Shown piece by piece: positions 1 through 10,442 of a stretch of DNA of 64,000 nt. Where the stretch lies: assembly GCA_963556255.1 (NCBI GenBank), contig OY744615.1, positions 18,382,577 to 18,446,576 of the forward strand, read 5' to 3'. The number at the start of each line of letters is the position of its first letter. Position 1 is the stretch's first letter. The notes below the pieces were generated by a model. The model did not search any database and was not told the DNA's origin. It was given only the letters and a program-made list of their open reading frames with translations. Both the position numbers and the translations under genes were made by a program. The DNA comes from Allolobophora icterica (Eukaryota; Annelida; Clitellata; Crassiclitellata; Lumbricidae).

Positions 1-120
1 CATTAGAAATTAGCTACCTAATAGCTGCAAAGACAAACTAGTACGGTATTGTTATTATTATTTTAATCTTATCTGACTCTTGCAGTGAACCATCACAACA
101 GAGTATTGTCCAGTAGTTGA

Positions 121-678
121 CAGTGATGGGCAATAGTTAACTAAAAAGTTGCTAACTTTTAGTTTAACTAAACATTTTTAGTTAAGGAAGAAGTTTAACT
201 AAAAAAATAGTTTCGTTAAAACCATAGTTTAACTAAAAACTTTTAGTTGCTAACTAAAAAGTTTAACTAAAAAAATCAGCAATATGCAACTATTTTTCCA
301 CAGTGAACATTGAACACTGTCAGCAAAAAACCCATTTTAACACTGCATGGTTTTAGCATTAACAGCCTGTGTTTTCAAATTCATACACCACTTACAGTAC
401 ACATGTAACTGTATGCCAGAACAGTACACGTTGCATAGTTTGAAGGTGAAATTGTCATTGACGCTTTGCATTATTACAGTTCACATAACGTCTTTTATTG
501 TGAAAATGTTTGTCGTAAAAAGTTGGAAAAAAGTTGGAAAAAGTTTAACTACTTTTTTTAGTTTAGTTAAGTAATTTCCAAAATCAGTTGCCAACTTTAG
601 TTAGGCCCTAAACTATTTTTTTTAGTTTGAAAATAGTTTTAGTTTAACTTTAAAAAAATAGTTTAGTGCCCATCACTG
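121..678. mobile_element. Non-autonomous hAT element (MITE), copy 1
   Basis: The termini are inverted repeats beginning CAGTGATGGGC and ending GCCCATCACTG. The element is flanked by a perfect 8-bp target duplication, GTAGTTGA, at 113-120 and 679-686, which is the hallmark of hAT transposition. The interior has no coding capacity. It is built from many copies of the palindromic word AGTTTAACT with flanking A/T runs. A second copy of almost the same length lies at 8767-9325. Confidence 0.9.
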
Positions 679-879
679 GTAGTTGAGTGCTATCGCCGAC
701 TTCAGGTTCTCGTTGAAGTTTCTCTCTTTCGTAGATCGCGAATCATTCTTGAGTCAACAGCAATTAATTCTTCTTTCAACGTGGAGCAACAATTCTAATG
801 CAGACTTGCGTAGGTTCTCTTTCAGATACGGAACAAGAAACATTCGTTATGGCTGCTTAATCGATTACCATACGTGAGT

Positions 880-1536
880 TCGATGGTAGGATGATAACAC
901 GATAGCACTTGTTCTTCTTGACCTGTCTGCTGTTTTGGTGCTGTGGAAATTCTCTTCTTGTTGCATCGCCTCCAGCATTTGTTTGGAGTTTAGCATTGGT
1001 TTGAAGTGTCTGGTGTTCTTTCACTGAAGTTGTTTCCTACAGGTCTCTGTCCGCGCAATCAATCTGTGTATTTAAAGGGCGTAACGTCTCTAAGAGTTCA
1101 GTGCTTGGCCCTGTTTTGTTCACAATGAACATCCCTCTGAACAGGGGCGTAACTTTAGTCTAAAAAGTGGGGGGTACCAATACTTTGGTCTAAAAAGTGG
1201 GGGGCACCAATTTCTTCTCCACTTTCGCTTTTTGCATGGTGGCCATTTTGAACATATTCCCTGTCAGTATTCTCATTATTTTTGGCTCTCGGTTTACCTG
1301 TGTAGGGCGCCTATCTAAGTACTTTCGCACTTTGGCGGAGACTGCATTCTGTGGGAAGGCACAATAAAAAATATTGATTGACATTGTTTAAAAAGTGGGG
1401 GGTACAGTTACTGTACCCCCCAGTCCAAAAAGTGGGGGGTACGGGTACCCCTCGTACCCCCCACAAATTACGCCTATGCCTCTGAATAAAGACCTTGAAG
1501 GGCGCTATAAAAATTCAGTTTGATTGATTGATTGAT
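880..1536 (+). mobile_element. Decayed non-LTR retrotransposon RT fragment with (GATT)n tail
   Basis: Short stretches still read as reverse transcriptase: a Leu-Leu-Asp-Leu-Ser-Ala motif near 910 and Ser-Val-Leu-Gly-Pro-Val-Leu-Phe near 1100. The coding part is joined almost directly to a LINE-type 3' end (GGGCGCTATAAAAATTC then GATT repeats, 1522-1536), so an internal deletion is likely. A hAT MITE at 1142-1478 splits the copy. There are many stops and frameshifts. The clade is not assigned; the motifs resemble CR1/jockey-like elements. Confidence 0.55.
1142..1478. mobile_element. hAT-type MITE nested in a LINE remnant
   Basis: Starts CAGGGGCGTAACTTT and ends AAATTACGCCTATG, imperfect inverted termini. 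A perfect 8-bp target duplication CCTCTGAA flanks it at 1134-1141 and 1479-1486. The inside carries repeated AAAAAGTGGGGGGTAC units close to both ends and no significant ORF. Removing it rejoins the LINE remnant around it. Confidence 0.88.
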
Positions 1537-1636
1537 CACGCCAGTGGATAGTGTTCTTGCCAATGATTCAGTGGGATATCATCACCTAGTCAATAATACT
1601 CAAACTTAGATTTCGTTTGACACTTTGTCTTTTCGT

Positions 1637-2067
1637 GCAGTGAGATTTTCTCAATCACAGTTCAGTAAACTAAATGCTTGCTGGAATAATGTGCATCGTA
1701 AACTGTTTGGGTTCCATAAATGGGGATCAGTACGAAAATTTATTGTAGGTAGGCCTATAGGCAGTTTGGACTTTATAGCTACGCGAGTTATTGCCATATA
1801 TTTAAGCTACTTAAAAAATGCTAACTGCAATAGTACACTCAACATGCTGGCGTTGATATTTAGTTATGGACACGAATTGAATATCTAGTGACTGGTCTTC
1901 GTGTGTCAGTAAAGGACAAAATGTTTTATGTTAGATCACAGGTTCATAATGTTTACTCTTTTGAGGAAGCATTAGCTTGAGTTGGTGGTTTAGTATTTTT
2001 TTTGTATTTTCATGTTTTTTCGTTTTGTGTTTACCAATCTTCGAGTTTACGCTTTGAGCGAAATAAA

Positions 2068-2107
<40 letters not shown>
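1637..2107 (+). mobile_element. 3' end of an APE-type LINE with (TA)n tail
   Basis: The reading frame at 1625-1888 encodes the C-terminal segment of a LINE ORF2, including Leu-Asn-Ala-Cys-Trp-Asn-Asn-Val and Lys-Leu-Phe-Gly-Phe-His-Lys-Trp. The same segment recurs at 62926-63354 at the end of a longer copy and at 59726-59969. The copy ends GAGCGAAATAAAG followed by a TA microsatellite (2069-2107). It is 5'-truncated and not functional. Confidence 0.8.
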
Positions 2108-2110
<3 letters not shown>

Positions 2111-4326
2111 TCAGTCAGATATTTAAATAAAGTTTATAATTTATATATAGGCCTATACTTCAGTCAGATTACGGCATCAACTGATTACTGAAATGAATTT
2201 CACTTCCATAATTATATCTGGATGACTGCAAGATATATCTGGACTGTGCTTATGTTGTTTGAACAAAATCTCCCATTACGTTTATCTAGATGCGCCGCTA
2301 TGAATTTCTAATTATAGTAATGATAATTATAATTACTGTCTGCACCGAAAAGCTTCGATATGTCATGTGCTGATACTGTTTTTGATTATAGGCAATAGTT
2401 GCACCACACGTGATCCACTAGCATAAGAGCACGAACAGTATCTGGACTATGTGAAACCATAATTACTTTACATAATTATAGTAAAAATTATATTCAGAAA
2501 GTTGAACGCAGTGTGTCAAATATTAAACAATTTTATCGTTTATAAGTCGCTAAGAAGTAATTTCATTCCTAGGTCTATGTCTCATGCGAAAGCCACTCTA
2601 GTCACCCTGCGACCATCACTGATGCCGAATAACAACATTCAACAAAATGTGTCTTTCGTAGAAATCATCCGTTCGAAAATCTTGTAAATCTTGCAATGCA
2701 CTTACAAACAATCCATATATATAGACCCTGACCTCTACGAACACATTCACTGTCCATTTAGCCCGAATGATTCGCCTTAATGATTCGGATTTTGTGATGA
2801 AACTGCGCGTATTTTTTTATTTTAACTGAAAAATTGTCAGGAGCTGTCGAGAATATATCCCGAGGCCAAAAGTAATTGTTCCAGTTCAATCGATGTAATG
2901 AAGGAATATTCAGTTAAAATATCTTAGAAATGGAAGACTAGATGTAAGGTCGTGAAGTGTAGAAGCCTAAGTGAAATGACTGAAGAGATTAGACTCGAGT
3001 GGATCAGATCATAAAGGATTAGATCAAATCACATTGGAGTAGATCATATTAGATCATATCGAATTTGATTAAACTTGTTCGTAATTGATCAACTCAGACT
3101 TCACTGGATCACATCACTTTACATTTCAATCGCATCACAACAGAGAAATTGCTGTTGACGGAACTTCGTAAGAGATAAGAAGGGTCAAGAGAGACTCTAG
3201 GAGTGGCATTTGTTCAGCGTCAAAAAGACATTTCACAAGCGTTTGGGAAATCCATCTGTAGTGAGTTGACATTTGAACGAGGCATTATAATCCTGGAAGA
3301 TGATTTCCTGAGCAGACGTCCATCCGAATATAGGCTTTACGCACGTGTTGACAAAGGCCTACTTGTCGCAGCAAGTGTATTAGTCAATTGCTCTTCATGC
3401 CACTTCTTTCACCCTCCCATTCCTATCCTCTTGTCCTCCTTTCCAAGTCATCACTCAGAACATATTTTATGGTTCAGATGTCTCTTTCAGAAACAATCCC
3501 TTCAGGCTTCAGCAGTAAGAGAAACAGATCAAGAGAGCCACAGAGACAGATATAGACAGAGAGAGAAGATAAGACTGAAAAGGACTGGCGTAGAAATGTA
3601 CAACGGTACATGCCATATGGTGTAATCTTATATGTTTTTACATAGAAAGAGGGTTTCAAATTAAGTATAATCTTTGTCTTATATTACTCGTGTAGCCAGA
3701 AGAGAGCATCTATAGAACAGACAAAAAGGACGTGAAAATACACGTTATAATTGAGATGATGAAGCAGTTGAGGAGCAGAAGATACGCCAGAGGTAGAAGT
3801 GCAGAAGGTGAAAGATGAGGAAGAGAACACGAAGAGGAGGAGGAGAAAGACGAGAGGGAGGAGGAGGTAGAGGAGCGACTTATAGATGTGACCAGTATAA
3901 TACAAAAGACCAGATATTATCCTTGCCTTCCGGTGAATAATAACGACGTAAAGGAGCGACCGATTATCATCTGCATAATTTTATACGTCTGCAGCATTGT
4001 ATAGCATATAGACAAGCACGCGTAGACCTATTATACCTTCTCCATGCGTCATGTGTTGGTAAAAATCCTTTCGATTGTTGAAGAAGCATATTGGATGTCG
4101 TCTAGGAGGCAGGCAGAGACCGCATAATAATAGTGCGTGACAATAAGGTCTCCAGGAGACAGCGACAGGTTTTACCTTTGACGAAATCAGCGACAGTGGC
4201 GCCTCAAGCGCCATCAGTTTCGCTAAAATCATCATTCATCGTTTACAATCATCATCAGCAGTCATTGTCATCAACGATAACAATTGTAACAAACGAACAG
4301 CAACAACAGAGAGAGACAGTCGATCC
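2108..4326. other. Non-coding stretch, probably receptor intron or 5' flank
   Basis: No credible exon was found. Between about 2990 and 3140 there is a degenerate repeat built on GATCA/GATTAGATC words. From 3660 to 3870 the + strand is very purine-rich (AGG/GAAG runs). The 140-codon frame at 3203-3625 has no recognisable motif, signal peptide or flanking splice sites and is treated as chance. Confidence 0.5.
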
Positions 4327-4899
4327 CAGCGGTTTTCAAACTTTATTTTTATTGTATCACCAGGTAAAAAAAATCGAATGTTGCGTACCACCAGCAAAGG
4401 TCAGATCAAAAACAACAGGCGAGCGCGAAGTCCCCTTGCAGTTAGCGTCAGTGCCGGCCTTAGGGGCGTGCGAACCGTGCGGTCGCACGGGGCCCGCAAC
4501 CCAGGAAGGGCCCGAAAATGTCACAGAAAATTAACATGAACAAGATACCCTAATAATAACATTATGGTTTCGATTAAATCTTCTCTTTTGGCAATAGAAT
4601 AAAAGTCAACTTCTTCTATACCCTCAGACTTCTCGTCCATAGTTGAATTTGACTTGTTTTACTTGTTAGCAATCTACTGCAATAAAATGACTACCAATGA
4701 AAAAGAAATTTGACGTGTGTCATGGAGGGCCCGTGCAGTATACTCTGCACGGGGCCCGAAATATCCTAAGGCCGGCACTGTTAGCGTAGAACCGTAGGTA
4801 GACAAATTTAAAAATTAATATGAATGATTTTTTCGCGTACGACTTAGCGACACCTGGCGTACCATTAGCGGTACGCGTACCATCGTTTGAAAACCGCTA
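4327..4899. mobile_element. hAT-like element (outer), split by a second hAT
   Basis: Inverted termini CAGCGGTTTTCAAAC and GTTTGAAAACCGCTA. The flanking 8-mers GTCGATCC (4319-4326) and GTCTATCC (4900-4907) match at 7 of 8 positions and are read as an aged target duplication. Without the inner element (4449-4780) it would be about 240 bp, a MITE. It lies just upstream of the TM3 exon of the receptor gene. Confidence 0.75.
4449..4780. mobile_element. hAT-type MITE inserted into another hAT-like element
   Basis: Perfect 16-bp inverted termini, CAGTGCCGGCCTTAGG and CCTAAGGCCGGCACTG. The flank TTAGCGT is repeated on both sides (4442-4448, 4781-4787); the eighth base can be placed on either side. 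Subterminal GGGCCCG words occur at both ends. It has no ORF of note. Confidence 0.88.
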
Positions 4900-4957
4900 G
4901 TCTATCCCACAATCTGTACCCGAAAACAGACAGTAGCCCAGACTCGGTATATTAAGT

Positions 4958-5204
4958 GATGATGATGAATACGAATTTGATGATAGTGAAAACGGTGATG
5001 ACGTTTAGGATGATGATGCTGAGGATGATGATGATGACGACAATGATAATGACGACGACGAAGATGATGATGACGACGACGACGATGATGATGACCATGA
5101 TAATGACGTTGATGATGATGCTGCTGCTGCTGATGATGATTATGATGTTGATGATGATAATGATGATGACGATGATCATGATGATGATGATGATGATGAT
5201 GATG
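4958..5204 (+). repeat. (GAT)n microsatellite abutting the TM3 exon
   Basis: Imperfect GAT/GAC trinucleotide tract of about 250 bp ending 14 bases before the splice acceptor of the exon at 5219. It produces long Met-, Asp- or Ile-rich spurious frames on both strands. The reverse-complement tract (ATC)n lies at 6150-6380 in the following intron. Confidence 0.95.
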
Positions 5205-5218
5205 TATTGTGATTGTAG

Positions 5219-5331
5219 GTCAACAATTCCGAATGGGACCTGGGCGACATCCTGTGTGATACGTGGGTGGCCTGTGACGTCATGAGCTGCACGGCCTCTA
5301 TACTCAACCTCACGGCCATCAGCGTCGACAG
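5219..5331 (+). CDS. D2-like dopamine receptor, TM3 exon
   Basis: This 113-nt exon encodes the end of extracellular loop 1 and TM3 of a class A amine GPCR. Visible are the conserved ECL1 Cys in a Leu-Cys-Asp-Thr-Trp context, the amine-binding Asp in Cys-Asp-Val-Met, then Ser-Cys-Thr-Ala-Ser-Ile-Leu-Asn-Leu and Ala-Ile-Ser-Val-Asp-Arg. This matches D2-like dopamine receptors better than other amine receptors. The acceptor is TTGTAG before 5219 and the donor is GTCTCC from 5332. The exon ends in phase 2 and joins in frame to the exon at 15967, giving Asp-Arg-Phe where most family members have Asp-Arg-Tyr. It is too short for an ORF scan. The tract before the acceptor is GAT-rich rather than pyrimidine-rich, which is odd. 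Earlier exons (N-terminus, TM1, TM2) were not found in the window. Confidence 0.85.
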
Positions 5332-5392
5332 GTCTCCGCCAATTATATCCTTCTCCTTCCTCCTCCTCCTGTCCAATCATATCGCCGTTCTA

Positions 5393-5512
5393 AACACTTT
5401 CAAGCCATTCTAATTTATTCTAATCTGTTCGAACTTGTTCTAATCTGTAATGATCTGTTCTAATCCATTCTATCCAGTTCCATTCTATTTGATTTTATTC
5501 TACCGTATGCCT
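5393..5512 (+). repeat. Degenerate TTCTAATCTG-type tandem repeat
   Basis: About 120 bp in which 5-bp and 10-bp variants of TTCTAATCTG recur (TTCTAATTTA, TTCTAATCCA, TTCTATTTGA). It lies 60 bp after the TM3 exon donor. It is AT-rich, degenerate and non-coding. Confidence 0.6.
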
Positions 5513-5941
5513 ATGTCCAATCCGTTCCCTGTTAACATTAAACTAATAAATACCATGCAGCCTCTATTCTACACCAAAGTACTTTTCAACGCCAATGCTA
5601 AGACTGATTGCTTAGCTAAATCTAATCAAGGACATTCAGAGGCGCATATATCTCGACGCCGGAGTCTCAGTGGATGGGGCTGCAAGGCCATGATCCAGAC
5701 AAGCACTAAAAGCTCCAACGACTCTAATAAAATCTGCCCTAAATAAATCTACAAAGTAAGCGCGTCTTAAGTCGATTAGGGTTTTGAAAAGTGTTGTCAG
5801 ATCCTGATGTTTGTGGTCCACACGTGGTATAATCCAACGACTTATGTGTAATAATGTATCATTAGGAGTTCTATACCTATCGAACTCAGCTGTCAAATCG
5901 GTACATTGATGGTACGCTGTCGGTTGTAAGACCAGTCGGCG

Positions 5942-6003
5942 AGAGAGGACTGCCCACCTGCTCTCACATGCCGAGGCTAAGAAAATGAAGTTGCTAATGC
6001 TTC
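5942..6003 (+). mobile_element. Fragment of a tRNA-derived SINE body
   Basis: About 60 bp around CATGCCGAGGCTAAGAAAATG matches, in reverse complement, the non-tRNA body of the SINE at 24455-24710. No tRNA head is preserved here. The call rests on that internal match only. Confidence 0.4.
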
Positions 6004-6149
6004 ATACAAATGGTTAACTCTCTGGGGTAAGCTTAAGGAACTGCTCTTCTTTGTTTTTCTTCTGTTTCTTTCAGCTTCTGCTTCTGCTATTGCTTCTGTT
6101 TATACTCCTGTCTTTGTTTCTTCTTCATTTTCTTCTTCTTCTTCATTTC

Positions 6150-6408
<259 letters not shown>

Positions 6409-6894
6409 ATGCTTAATTTCTCAATTTCTATTGAGCAGTATATTAATAGCTCGGTTTATCTATACCCAGAGAGATGAAGAACAGCGACATTAATCTGTTC
6501 AAGTCTACAAAGATATATTTGGAAGTAATCATAACAGAGGTATATAATAGGGCGCACGTGTTGAAAGACTGTAGGCGGATAAGAGATTGGTGGTGGGGGA
6601 CATTGCCAGTGGGCGGGAATCCAGCAGTGCCAATTTCAATGGTCTCTTGGGAGTGGACTGCAAACAAGATGACCGAAGTGGATGAGGCGTCATCTATCGA
6701 CTAATTCTCTCCAATTTCCGGTCTTTATGGGGATCGTTGCTAAGCGCTTTGGCCGTCTTTTCGCTCAAAGACGTCGTTGAAAATGATTGCGAGAGTTAGG
6801 GAATAATTTCGTTGCCAAAAATCGCTTCCCTGACTCGCTTCATCGTCGCACTGCACACATTAGCAATAAGCGCCAATTATAAGAGCACTGACGT

Positions 6895-6902
6895 TGACGT
6901 CA
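6895..6902. promoter_or_regulatory. Isolated CRE octamer
   Basis: A perfect palindromic TGACGTCA, the CREB/ATF consensus, lies inside the receptor intron. One octamer can occur by chance; it is recorded because a minisatellite further along the same intron repeats the same site. Confidence 0.25.
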
Positions 6903-7136
6903 GCTGATAACATTGGATTCATATTTTAGACCCCGCAAGCCGCACTTACTTTATTGCACTTAACGAAATCTGTATTCTTGCTGGAGAGACTGCTATAGGC
7001 TGTTGCATTGCTGCTGTAGATTATATATTTATATAACCATAACCATAGGCTTTATTGTTTTCGACAGCAACATAAGAAGAACAAAAACTATAATTACAAT
7101 CATTTGAATAATCACTGCGAAACAATGGGAGTAAAG

Positions 7137-7252
<116 letters not shown>

Positions 7253-8766
7253 TAGGTGTGTGTATAGGTGTGTGTAGGTGTGTTTGTGCATTACGTCAAT
7301 GCTTGAGAACCACTCGCTCTACTTGAACGCAGTTAAAATACAATCACTGCAACTTTCTTCCTCATAAGGGTCAGATCCTGCAAAAACTAATTCTGGTCAT
7401 ATATAATTATATCAATTATTGCAACAACCAGCTATTTCGCCAGCGCTAAGTCCAATTATTTTGAAAATTGCATGCAATTATGCTGATGTGGATTACTCCA
7501 CTTACGCAAACCCCAGGAATAGCTGTATTATTTTAGCCTATGTGACATTCGTATTCTGAGGCATCTTGCTTCTTTCCCATAGGTAGCTCAAGGCAGATGT
7601 AACACGAGCTTGATTTATACAACCACAGATTATACCCAGACACACGCACTCAGTTCAATGGCAGATCCAGACCATGTACCGGTCCTTGCTACAAACCGTA
7701 ATGGTCGCACAGAAGAATAGAGATGCTATTTATAATGCATGCAGTGTAAAGCAGCCGAGACAATACTTCAGGTACAGCGAACGAAGGTAAAATGCTGTTG
7801 CAGAATGTATCTGCTTCGGCGAGTGACTGACATTTGAAAGAAGAAAGTGTCATTGGCCTTGACACGATATAGGAATGTTATCTGGTGGAAGTATTTTTAG
7901 AACAGTGTTATTGTATATAGATGCGTGTGTGGATGAGGGTATGTGCATTCGTTTGTCTGTAAGCCAGAAGCCGCAATTAGACTGGCTTATACAACATAAT
8001 TCCCGACGGGACTAACTAATGGATGGAAAGCTGTTTGCCCAATAAAGCAGAGTGCCTTGTGGACGCTGTCGGAACAAGTCCAGCTATGTAGGTAGGAGCT
8101 GCGTGTAGTTGTGTCCCTTGCCACCCACACATTGCCCCATTTTCACTGCATTCCAGCTGACATCGGAGAGTATCCAGCTGCAGTGGTACCTCTAAGCCCA
8201 AACAGTGTGAGGTTTTGCCATTGTTTTGAAGCAGATCAACAGCGGGCTGATGGCGAATTGTTTAACGCATGCGAGCTGATCTGACTGCATCGAGTGGAGT
8301 AAGGATTCTAATTGTATACACGCACAATATCGTTTTAAAAAGCAAGGCATACATAGTCTACAGCCATGGGTGCCAACAGAAATTTGTGCAGAAGGGGAAA
8401 CTTAAAATTCGGACACGTCATTATGGCCCAGTGTGAGCCAAAATTGCTCAGATGCGAATTATCGGAGAGCAAGTGCTCATCTTGCTCCTATATGTGCAGG
8501 CGGTATATGTTAACAACTCTCCTCAAAGTTGTGTTATTGAAATCCATATTTTCCGCCGAGTTGCAGACATCCAAATAATTTGAAATCGAATAATATTTTG
8601 CACAATTTCCTGACAGCTAGACCGCAGGTGCAACAACAAACTATTTGTGTAATTTCGTGCTGGGAGTTAATTTGGTTTTGATGGCTTTGTCAAGCGAAGG
8701 ACTATCGGCCATAACAGCTCTGCGTGTAAGCAATAAAATATAAAACACCGCAATATATACAATATA

Positions 8767-9325
8767 CAGTGATGGGCAATAGTTAACTAAAAAGTTGCTA
8801 ACTTTTAGTTTAACTAAATTTTTTTTAGTTAAGGATGAAGTTTAACTAAAATAAAATAGTTTAGTTAAAATCATAGTTTAACTAAAAAAATTTAGTTGCT
8901 AACTAAAAAGTTTAACTAAAAAAATCAGCAATATGCAACTATTTTTCCACAATGAATATTGAACACTGTTAACAAAACACATTTTAACCCTGCATGGTTT
9001 TAGCATTAACAGCCTGTGTTTTCAAATTCATACACTACTTACAGTACGCCTGTAACTGTAGGCCCTATGCTAGAACAGTACACATTGCATAGTTTTAAGG
9101 TGAAATTATCATTGACACTGCATTATTACAGTTCACTTGACCTCTGTTATTGTGAAAATGTTTGTCGTAAAAAGTTGGAAAAAAGTTGAAAAAAGTTTAA
9201 CTACTTTTTTTTAGTTTAGTTAACTAATTTTCAAAATCAGTTGCCAACTTTAGTTAAACTATTTTATTTTAGTTGGAAAATAGTTTTAGTTTAACTAAGA
9301 AAAAATAGTTTAGTGCCCATCACTG
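8767..9325. mobile_element. Non-autonomous hAT element (MITE), copy 2
   Basis: Second copy of the element at 121-678, with the same CAGTGATGGGC termini and the same AGTTTAACT-rich interior. It is flanked by a perfect 8-bp duplication ACAATATA (8759-8766, 9326-9333). The two copies differ by scattered substitutions and small indels. It lies in the receptor intron. Confidence 0.92.
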
Positions 9326-9364
9326 ACAATATACAAGGTAAACATGCCTATATATGTATATGTA

Positions 9365-9368
<4 letters not shown>

Positions 9369-9456
<88 letters not shown>

Positions 9457-9457
9457 C
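9369..9457 (+). repeat. (TA)n microsatellite
   Basis: Nearly pure TA dinucleotide tract immediately after the hAT copy. Confidence 0.95.
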
Positions 9458-9532
9458 AGGCCTGTGTATTTATATCATAATAATGTATTTAAAGCGGTCG
9501 TTTATATTTCATTGGGCTTAAATGAATTATGT

Positions 9533-10063
9533 TGTTAGGTCCCCTTATAATTTAAAGAAATTAAGCTCGGTCTAGAGGTATGATTAAACACAGTTTTATT
9601 TACACAGTAATAAAATAGACTGAATATACATTTCACAGCGGCACACGTCAGTTCACAAAAGATGTATAAGCGGTAGATACGAACGTACAACTTTTTCTAC
9701 AGCTGAAGAAATGGCACTCCCAACAACTCCTCTTCGTCACAGAGGAGTACTCGTAACATGAGCCTCAAAAGATATACGATAAATAGCAGCGCTATCGGCC
9801 TCGGAGGGCAACGAGACAACGAGCTTTGAAAACAAAGGAATTTGCCTTAGGCTCTCCTGTATAAACTATACGTACAATTTAAGGCTTGGCTGAGGCCTCT
9901 TAACTACCCGAAGAACCACCCGGATCGGACACCAGAAAAGCCAAGCCTTAATTCTATCTCGACTTCTCTTTATATAGCTTAGGCCACTCCCTTTAAGGAA
10001 CTGTTCAAGCGTAACGAGAATATCCGAGAGTATATAAATGAGACAAGAGGGTAGCATGTAACA
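9533..10063 (-). mobile_element. Solo LTR of an LTR retrotransposon
   Basis: The sequence starts TGTTAGG and ends ATGTAACA, so it has the TG...CA form with inverted TGTTA/TAACA ends. A 4-bp repeat ATGT flanks it (9529-9532, 10064-10067). Read on the - strand it has a TATA box (complement of 9968-9977) and, about 370 nt downstream, an AATAAA signal (complement of 9595-9600), a normal U3-R-U5 order. No gag or pol sequence lies on either side, so it is read as a solo LTR left by recombination. The family is not identified. Confidence 0.72.
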
Positions 10064-10117
10064 ATGTATATATATGTATATTTATTTTTATATATACACA
10101 TAAACTCTACCAATATT

Positions 10118-10442
10118 CAGTGCCGTAACGAGGGGTGCTCCAGCGGGGCCATGGAACAGGGCGCAACTCAAGAGGGGGTCGCAAATTTTGAGGTGGAATG
10201 TTTTAATTATTAAATAATTACTTTTACTTGAAAAATAATGTCCGTTTAAACTGAAATAAATGTAATAAAATTAAGTAACAACAAATAAAAGTGCATAGAT
10301 ATAATATTAATAAATCGATACCTGGCTTATTTAAAAACTGACATTTGGACACATTTATAGTAATTATTATATTCGAGGTAAAAAATTTGGTCGTTATCGG
10401 TTAAGTTGGTCTTTGGGGGCGCTATAATTACGCCTGGCACAG
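10118..10442. mobile_element. Decayed MITE-like element
   Basis: Begins CAGTGCCGTAACGAGG and ends TAATTACGCCTGGCACAG, roughly inverted ends like those of other hAT MITEs here. The interior is AT-rich and non-coding. No convincing 8-bp target duplication was found. Confidence 0.45.

Noticed and set aside
3203..3625. 140-codon open frame
   Set aside because: No recognisable domain, low-complexity basic C-terminus, no splice or promoter support; length is possible by chance.
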